From: Chitinophagales bacterium
Lineage (GTDB): Bacteria > Bacteroidota > Bacteroidia > Chitinophagales > UBA10324
Direction: 5' to 3'
DNA: 6,106 bases
NCBI GenBank assembly: GCA_013695775.1
Contig: JACCZV010000181.1
Span: forward strand, 1-6,106
Below, piece after piece: positions 1 to 4,503 of the stretch (the first letter of the stretch is position 1; each line of letters starts with the position of its first letter). Both the position numbers and the translations under genes were made by a program. Under the pieces are notes generated by a model. That model saw nothing but the letters and a program-made list of their open reading frames with translations, made no database searches and was not told where the DNA came from.

Positions 1-654
1 ACATTTATGCAGCTTGTAAATGTTACAGTTGCTAATAATAGAAGAAAGGATGGTGGTGAAATTTATGGAAGTGGAATAAAGATCGAATCTGAAGGTTATT
101 TGATTTGCTTTAATTCAATATTCTGGAATCCAAACATCAATGGCGATGTAGTTGTTTCAGATGAAGCCTATGCGGGTTTTGATTATTGTGATATTCGAGA
201 TGGTTACACCGGTACAGGAAATATTAATGCTGACCCGTTGTTTGTTTCAGATACTGATTTCCATCTTATACCGAACTCACCTTGCATTGGTATAGGAAAC
301 CTGGCTGATGCACCAACTTTTGATATCGAAAATTCACCACGGCCGTTGCCTTCCGGTACTAATCCTGACCTGGGTTGCTATGAAATGGACATTGCAGTAA
401 TGCAGGAATTTGAAATAATAGCTTGGGACGTTTATTTTTACCCCAACCCTGCCACCGACTATATCACCATTCCCACCGAACCAAATGAAGCAGCCAAAAT
501 CGAAATCCATGATGCCTTTGGCAGGTTGGTGATGCAATCTACTTTACATCTCAACCAAAACACCCTACCAGTTGCAGAGTTACTCGCCGGGTTCTACTTT
601 TTAACTATTGATTCTAAGGGAAAAAGAGTGGCCGGGAGGTTTGTGAAGATGTAG
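1..654 (+). CDS. Secreted beta-helix protein with T9SS type A sorting domain (3' part)
   Basis: The reading frame is open from the first base, so this is the C-terminal 217 residues of a longer protein; the ATG at position 7 is probably internal. The first ~125 residues look like the end of a right-handed beta-helix of the choice-of-anchor-Q type: an asparagine-rich rung (VTVANN), the phrase FNSIFWNP, then GNINADPLFV, DFHLIPNSPCIGIG and a closing PDLGCYE. The last ~75 residues form a T9SS type A sorting domain with the FYPNPATDYITI opening, a central DAFGRLV strand, GFYFLTI, and a basic end (GRFVKM). Such proteins are exported to the periplasm, cross the outer membrane through T9SS, lose the C-terminal domain to PorU and are usually anchored on the surface or released. 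The role of the helix part (adhesin or glycan-active) cannot be judged from this fragment. The gene is convergent with the hicB gene that follows, and no clear terminator is seen after the TAG. Confidence 0.9.
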   Translation, partial: TFMQLVNVTVANNRRKDGGEIYGSGIKIESEGYLICFNSIFWNPNINGDVVVSDEAYAGFDYCDIRDGYTGTGNINADPLFVSDTDFHLIPNSPCIGIGNLADAPTFDIENSPRPLPSGTNPDLGCYEMDIAVMQEFEIIAWDVYFYPNPATDYITIPTEPNEAAKIEIHDAFGRLVMQSTLHLNQNTLPVAELLAGFYFLTIDSKGKRVAGRFVKM

Positions 655-766
655 GGAAGGAAAAAGATTGAATAAAGCATTTTCATTGCTAATTGTACCT
701 TATTTGTACCTCCACACACTGCTCAATTACGCAAACCCTTTGCTGATATATGTTTCAGAACGTTAG

Positions 767-790
767 TTACTTTTTGTATTGGAAGATAAC
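767..790. repeat. Distal copy of 24-bp repeat flanking hicAB
   Basis: Begins TTACTTTTTGTAT and continues TGGAAGATAAC. It matches the copy at 1421-1444 in 20 of 24 positions (TTACTTTTTGTAT identical, then one mismatch, then GGAA identical). It lies 52 bases beyond the hicB stop codon, where no gene start is apparent. It retains only part of the inverted symmetry of the other copy. Its role is unknown; it may be a relic of a duplicated operator or a boundary of an inserted module. Confidence 0.55.
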
Positions 791-841
791 TTCTACAAAA
801 CAGCTTATACAATAAACTATTACCAACCCCATAAATACACA

Positions 842-1219
842 TTAAAGAATAAACCTGATAGCAGCCAATTCTTTGCCTACTTGCTGCACCCCTTTCAAAA
901 TGCGCTGGGTTTGCATAGACGAAGGTTTTTTAATGCCTTTGATGTATTGAGCCAAAAGGCTTTGGTTCATGCCTATTCTTTCCGAAAGAGCCTTTGCATT
1001 AATAACTTTGTAGAACTCAAAGAACTGCGGCAAGTCCAAACTTATTTTAAGTTCGTTTTCTGCAATGGTTTTACCCTGTTTTTCAAAATAAAGGTTAAGG
1101 GCTTCCAGTATATTGGTTTTAAGTTCTTCTAAAGAATTGCCAACAGTATAAACAGGATATTTTTCTGCATAAGCAGAATAACCCGTTTTAGTTTTTTCAA
1201 CTATCATTTGAATTTTCAT
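842..1219 (-). CDS. hicB: HicB-family antitoxin with C-terminal helix-turn-helix
   Basis: A 125-residue protein in two parts. Residues 1-50 form the HicB partial RNase-H-like fold (MKIQMIVEKTKTGYSAYA, then TVGNSLEELKTNILEALNLYFE), which in the family binds and blocks the HicA mRNA interferase. Residues ~73-117 form an XRE-like helix-turn-helix (AKALSERIGMNQSLLAQYIKGIKKPS), which in the family binds the module's own promoter. I chose the ATG at 1219 because it starts directly at the conserved first strand; extension to a TTG at 1228 is possible but adds nothing conserved. The gene lies 12 bases after the stop of the hicA-like sequence, the toxin-first order typical of hicAB. Autoregulation is likely from the family and from the inverted repeat at 1421-1443. 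The family assignment is firm; whether it still has a working toxin partner is doubtful. Confidence 0.88.
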   Translation of the reverse strand: MKIQMIVEKTKTGYSAYAEKYPVYTVGNSLEELKTNILEALNLYFEKQGKTIAENELKISLDLPQFFEFYKVINAKALSERIGMNQSLLAQYIKGIKKPSSMQTQRILKGVQQVGKELAAIRFIL

Positions 1220-1231
1220 AATACGCAACTG

Positions 1232-1412
1232 TTATTTAATACCTGCATCTTTTTTAATTTTCTTTTCCAGCCCTTTACCTACTTCATGGCTGCCATGATA
1301 GGGGCAAATAATTTGACCTTTTTTTATAGCATGTTCCATTATCAAGTGGCTCCCTGTTTGCCTTACTACAAAGCAGCCGTCCATCGCTACAATACTCACT
1401 GGTTTTAAACAC
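1232..1412 (-). pseudogene. hicA: HicA-like mRNA interferase toxin, 5' end apparently frameshifted
   Basis: Reading back from the TAA at 1232-1234, the frame gives a clear HicA core: GCFVVRQTGSHLIMEH, then KKGQIICPYHGSHEVGKGLE and a lysine-rich last helix ending DAGIK. The active-site histidine of the GSH motif is present. HicA is a dsRBD-like RNase of about 60 residues. Here the first helix is damaged. The expected M-x-K-T-S-E start is found in a different frame at 1412-1395 (GTG TTT AAA ACC AGT GAG), and only 13 bases separate it from the conserved aspartate codon where about 21 are usual. This suggests an 8-base deletion with a frameshift. The usual DGW is also DGC. Restarts at GTG 1399 (55 residues) or ATG 1384 (50 residues) could still give a shortened product, so loss of function is likely but not proven. 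Confidence 0.6.
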
Positions 1413-1420
1413 TGATAGCT

Positions 1421-1444
1421 TTACTTTTTGTATCGGAAAGTAAT
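1421..1444. repeat. Proximal copy of 24-bp repeat flanking hicAB
   Basis: Begins TTACTTTTTGTAT and continues CGGAAAGTAAT. It is the partner of the copy at 767-790 (20 of 24 positions identical). The two enclose the whole hicAB module in the same orientation, about 650 bases apart. It overlaps the inverted repeat annotated at 1421-1443. Confidence 0.55.
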
Positions 1445-1453
1445 CAAAAAATA
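1421..1453 (-). promoter_or_regulatory. Candidate hicAB promoter/operator
   Basis: Bases 1421-1427 (TTACTTT) and 1437-1443 (AAAGTAA) form a perfect 7-bp inverted repeat with a 9-base spacer, ending 8 bases upstream of the presumed hicA start at 1412. This is where a HicB autoregulatory operator would be expected. Just upstream, minus-strand TATTTTTTG (1453-1445) resembles the Bacteroidota -7 element TAnnTTTG but has one extra base between the two halves, so the promoter call is weaker than the inverted repeat itself. No convincing -33 element was seen. Binding by HicB is inferred from position only. Confidence 0.4.
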
Positions 1454-1610
1454 ACAATTACTCTTTATCCTTACTTATCCCATACTCCTTGCATTACTTC
1501 TCCCAAACCTCGCAACAAAGCACGGCTCTTGCGGAGGCACTTCAGATGATTAGGCAAAAAGCTGGTTTATGAAAGAAGTGGAGTCGAGTTCTTCTTTCCA
1601 TCGCGCCCCT
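1454..1610. other. Intergenic stretch without recognisable gene
   Basis: Only short frames are present on either strand, none with a recognisable motif, starting context or conserved-looking ending. No tRNA-like or strong hairpin structure was seen. It separates the upstream side of hicAB from the terminator of gldJ. Confidence 0.5.
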
Positions 1611-1643
1611 CCAATAAAAAAGCCCCGCGGAATTCCACGAGGC
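1611..1643 (-). terminator. Rho-independent terminator of gldJ
   Basis: On the minus strand, 23 bases after the gldJ stop codon, the arms GCCTCGTGG and CCGCGGGGC (1643-1622) pair over all nine positions, with two G-U pairs, around an AATT loop. TTTTTT (1621-1616) follows directly, then ATTGG. This is a textbook intrinsic terminator, oriented to end gldJ transcription before it reads into hicAB. Confidence 0.88.
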
Positions 1644-1665
1644 TGTATTCATTTCATTATAAAGA

Positions 1666-3165
1666 TTATTTCTTTTTCTTCTTCTTGTCCTTTACATCAT
1701 ATTGCTTGCCTGCGGGGAAATCATTTCCTGCCGGGCTACCGACGCGAATCATAGCACACCGGAAGCCTATGGTTGCCACAGCAAGGTTTTCATCCATAAA
1801 CCGCCTTACACCTGGTGCGAGATAATATGCACGGTCGGCCCAGGAGCCTCCTTTATAAACTCTCGCCTTGTTGTCAATGAGTGAGCTGACAGAATAGTTA
1901 TAATCAACACCGGAAAGTGAATCGCCATCGAGGAAGTTGATCACATCGCTGCGGCGATAATTCAGGCGGTTCGCACTCTCACTTTCAGAGACAGGTATCT
2001 TGATGAGCCGCCCTAATGAATCTTTATCTACATGATAACCTTCCTCATCAAGACTGTCTTTCATAAATACATTTCCACGATAGGGATTAAAGTCACTTGC
2101 ATCATAAAAAGTATAGGGCCTGTAAACATCGCTTACCCATTCGCTCACATTGCCCGCCATGTTATATAACCCATAATCGTTTGGCAGAAATGAAGTTACC
2201 GGAGCAGTGATGTCGGCATTGTCGTTCAAGCCGCCCGCTACTCCCATCAGGTCTCCATTTCCCCGTTTAAAGTTGGCGAGAAAATCACCCTGCCAGCCAC
2301 CATGTTTCGGATCACGGAGCTGATCGCGGTTCCACGGATATATCTTACGGTCGGTATAAAGTTCCTCATCTTTATAGGGGTTGTTTCCTACAAGGGCCAG
2401 AGCTGCATATTCCCATTCCGCTTCCGTAGGAAGACGATATTCAGGCAATAGAATCCCATCTTCCATGCTCACCTTGCGCTCCCCGGTACCGTTGGGGTTC
2501 AGGTCTTTCAGATTCTTTTTTATAGCTCCCTCATATTGCCCTACAAGGTAGGCACGTGTATTAAAGTTGTCCTCGTCTATCTGGCTGGGATTTTTTTCCA
2601 GTATGCCTTCACGAACCATGAGCATTTCATTTACCCTGTCTGTTCTCCAGGCACAATAGTCGTTTGCTTGTACCCAGCTTATCCCAACCACGGGATAATT
2701 GTTATATGCGGGGTGTCGGAAGTAGTATTCAACATAAGGTTCATTGTAAGCCAATTCATCGCGCCATACGAGGCTATCAGGCAACGCACGCTGCACCACT
2801 TCAGGGAAGTCAGCGCCGAATGTGCGGTTTAGCCAATAGAGGTATTCGCGATAGTGTACGTTTGCAACCTCAGTCTCATCCATATAAAAGGAGGCTATGG
2901 TCACCTTCTTTGGAATGTTGTCGTAATCGTAGGTAACATTTTGCTCTGTGTTCCCCATCACAAAAGAGCCACCCTCTACAAGGACTAAACCCGGACCTGT
3001 CTCCTGTCCGTCAAAGTCGTGAACTTCGAAACCGCCCCATTTGCTGTCATTGTAATTCCAGCCTGTGGTAGTAGACTTATCTCTTTTGCATGATGCGAAA
3101 GAAAAAATCAGGGCTGTAGCTGAAATCATCAGCATGCCTTTAGAAATGTGGGTCCGCTTCAGCAT
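1666..3165 (-). CDS. gldJ: GldJ, T9SS/gliding lipoprotein with formylglycine-enzyme fold
   Basis: A 499-residue lipoprotein. I chose the ATG at 3165 because it gives a compact signal peptide (MLKR, then a hydrophobic run) ending in the lipobox FASC, Cys26; the frame extends to a TTG at 3204, but that adds a polar stretch that would spoil the signal. After a linker (TTTGWNYNDSKWGGFE, typical of GldJ) comes a SUMF1/FGE-sulfatase fold: VEGGSFVMG (64-71), YMDETEV, YPVVGISWVQANDYCAW, YRLPTEAEWEYA (243-254), YNMAGNVSEWVSD (334-346), KGGSW (438-442) and GFRC (467-470). The segment where active formylglycine-generating enzyme carries its two copper-binding cysteines reads ADRAYYLAPG, so a structural rather than catalytic role is likely. 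GldJ is needed in Flavobacterium for gliding and T9SS function and for stability of GldK. Long inserts, the linker and the porU neighbourhood favour GldJ over GldK, which normally sits with gldLMN. The protein ends in a lysine run (494-499). It has its own promoter-like site and terminator. Confidence 0.9.
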   Translation of the reverse strand: MLKRTHISKGMLMISATALIFSFASCKRDKSTTTGWNYNDSKWGGFEVHDFDGQETGPGLVLVEGGSFVMGNTEQNVTYDYDNIPKKVTIASFYMDETEVANVHYREYLYWLNRTFGADFPEVVQRALPDSLVWRDELAYNEPYVEYYFRHPAYNNYPVVGISWVQANDYCAWRTDRVNEMLMVREGILEKNPSQIDEDNFNTRAYLVGQYEGAIKKNLKDLNPNGTGERKVSMEDGILLPEYRLPTEAEWEYAALALVGNNPYKDEELYTDRKIYPWNRDQLRDPKHGGWQGDFLANFKRGNGDLMGVAGGLNDNADITAPVTSFLPNDYGLYNMAGNVSEWVSDVYRPYTFYDASDFNPYRGNVFMKDSLDEEGYHVDKDSLGRLIKIPVSESESANRLNYRRSDVINFLDGDSLSGVDYNYSVSSLIDNKARVYKGGSWADRAYYLAPGVRRFMDENLAVATIGFRCAMIRVGSPAGNDFPAGKQYDVKDKKKKKK

Positions 3166-3201
3166 GGATTGATTATGATTATGTGAAGAGTTAGGTGAAC
3201 G

Positions 3202-3234
3202 CAAATTTAATTTAATTATTTCAGAATCCTCAAT
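3202..3234 (-). promoter_or_regulatory. Bacteroidota-type promoter of gldJ
   Basis: On the minus strand, TAAATTTG (3209-3202) fits the Bacteroidota -7 consensus TAnnTTTG exactly. ATTG (3234-3231), 21 bases upstream, fits three of four bases of the -33 TTTG element at normal spacing. A start of transcription a few bases downstream of the -7 box would leave a leader of roughly 30 bases before the ATG at 3165. This would let gldJ be transcribed independently of the porP-like gene 225 bases upstream. The call rests on consensus and position alone. Confidence 0.5.
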
Positions 3235-3390
3235 GCCATTGTAATTCTCTTGTGAGAAGTAATACTGCTAAAGCATCTGTTTCAGAATTAAGAAATAGAG
3301 ATTGTAGCGAACTTAGCAGATAAGCATGGTTAAACGGAGATGAATTCACAATTATTGCAGATTCGGACGTTTCAAACAAAGAAGCAGAAT

Positions 3391-4383
3391 TTAAAAAATT
3401 TCCGGACAATCCATAAATCGCTTTGTGTTGCGCTTGTGCTGAATCTTTTCCGAATCATGGAAATTAAAAACTAATGATAATTCATGGGTTCCGCCGCTGC
3501 TTTGCAGATCTGAAACAGGAGCATCGAAGCTGTAACCAAACTTAAAAATTCCGCGCTGCAATCCACCCATAAGTATAAAGGCATCATTGTTTTGAAAGGC
3601 TGACCTGAAGTAAAGGCCCCCATAAAAAACCCCAATTCCTAAAATGGCACCCGCATTTAGCTGTTTGAATGCCGCCTGCTGTACAAATAACATGTTGGGA
3701 GAAAAATAAATTGCAGTGTTGGCAGCCTTCTTTGAGTGAAGCTCAATACCTATATTTCCGCTCAGCCTCAAGGGAAGTGGACTCGTCTGCGAGCTTATGA
3801 AGGATTCATTGGGAGAGGTCACATGCTTCACGGAGATACCAGCGTAAAAGTTACGCGTAAAGAATAAGACTCCCCCTCCTACGTCAAACATTCCCTTTGT
3901 TTGCTTATCAGGAAAGTCAACCGAAATTCCAGGGATAATTATCCCGTTGTCAGGATTTATATTATCAGAAAAGATTAATTGTGCTGCATCAATACGTTTT
4001 TGTGCAAAGCAAACTTGTGCCGCGGCTTTGAGTCCGAAATCCCGGCTTACATTAAGCTGATAGGAATAAATTCCGGATATGCTATTCGAAGTTAATAACC
4101 CATCTGCCTGCCGGTCTGATGACAGCAGCAACCCGATGCCTCCATTTAAGACTTCAAAATTTTGATCGTAAGAGGCCGCAAATGTGGTGTAAGCAGTACC
4201 CAGGCCCGCCCACTGATTTCGGTATATTGCTGTAAAACGAGGACCCTCACCCACCCCGGCAAAGGCAGGATTGGTATAAAGAGGTGAATTAAAAAACTGG
4301 CTGAATTCGGGATCCTGACCTGAAGCCCATCGTGCTCCAATACAGCAAAAAATAAAGATTAATATTGCTTTTCGTGGAACCAA
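3391..4383 (-). CDS. PorP/SprF-family type IX secretion outer-membrane protein
   Basis: A 330-residue protein with a Sec signal peptide (positive PRK, hydrophobic AILIFIFCCIGA, probable cleavage near ASG-Q, residue ~22). The mature start QDPEFSQFFNSPLYTNPAFAG is the hallmark of the PorP/SprF family, followed by YRNQW (54-58). The rest is alternating amphipathic strands rich in Gly and aromatics, as in an outer-membrane beta-barrel (FDVGGGVLFF near 166, KFGYSFD near 281, GGTHELSL near 297), ending in a short tail with CPEIF. Family members act in T9SS export; SprF is needed to deliver the adhesin SprB. Members are often paired with large adhesin genes, but here the neighbours are gldJ and porU. 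No in-frame ATG lies between the upstream stop (4411-4413) and the signal peptide. TTG at 4383 is the best start, ATT at 4386 an alternative. No terminator is evident after the stop. Family assignment is firm; which paralogue it is cannot be told. Confidence 0.9.
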   Translation of the reverse strand: MVPRKAILIFIFCCIGARWASGQDPEFSQFFNSPLYTNPAFAGVGEGPRFTAIYRNQWAGLGTAYTTFAASYDQNFEVLNGGIGLLLSSDRQADGLLTSNSISGIYSYQLNVSRDFGLKAAAQVCFAQKRIDAAQLIFSDNINPDNGIIIPGISVDFPDKQTKGMFDVGGGVLFFTRNFYAGISVKHVTSPNESFISSQTSPLPLRLSGNIGIELHSKKAANTAIYFSPNMLFVQQAAFKQLNAGAILGIGVFYGGLYFRSAFQNNDAFILMGGLQRGIFKFGYSFDAPVSDLQSSGGTHELSLVFNFHDSEKIQHKRNTKRFMDCPEIF

Positions 4384-4403
4384 AATGTCTTTCAGAGCTT
4401 TAT

Positions 4404-4421
4404 TGTAATTTTAAAATTACA
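4404..4421. promoter_or_regulatory. Perfect 18-bp palindrome between porP and porU
   Basis: TGTAATTTT is followed at once by its exact reverse complement AAAATTACA. The site lies in the 120-base divergent region, 20 bases upstream of the presumed porP start and 82 bases upstream of the porU start. Its size and symmetry suit a dimeric regulator that could act on either gene. The A/T-rich centre means chance symmetry is more likely than for a mixed sequence, and no known operator was recognised. It could also form a weak hairpin in the porP leader. Confidence 0.45.
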
Positions 4422-4503
4422 GCTAAAAATAATTTCATACGAGTTGCGTTAAAGCAGGAATTTCAAAATCATTTTCCCACATAAAAATTGTTTTACTGTT
4501 AAT

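Noticed and set aside
334..537. 67-codon minus-strand frame over the sorting-domain gene
   Set aside because: Antisense to the recognised T9SS sorting domain; no start context or family signal.
693..711. TTGTACCT repeated with an 11-base period
   Set aside because: Only two short copies in an A/T-rich convergent intergenic region; no gene start nearby for it to control.
779..1132. 117-codon plus-strand frame opposite hicB
   Set aside because: It is fully antisense to a recognisable HicB protein, has no family features and is best explained as a shadow frame.
1569..1754. 61-codon plus-strand frame over the terminator and the gldJ 3' end
   Set aside because: It runs through the terminator stem and antisense to gldJ, with no recognisable protein features.
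2536..2936. Overlapping plus-strand frames of 90-98 codons inside gldJ
   Set aside because: They are antisense to a well-conserved part of GldJ and show no protein-like motif.
3245..3258. Small hairpin TTCTC-TTGT-GAGAA upstream of gldJ
   Set aside because: A 5-bp stem without a T-run is too weak to call as a terminator of the porP-like gene or as an operator.
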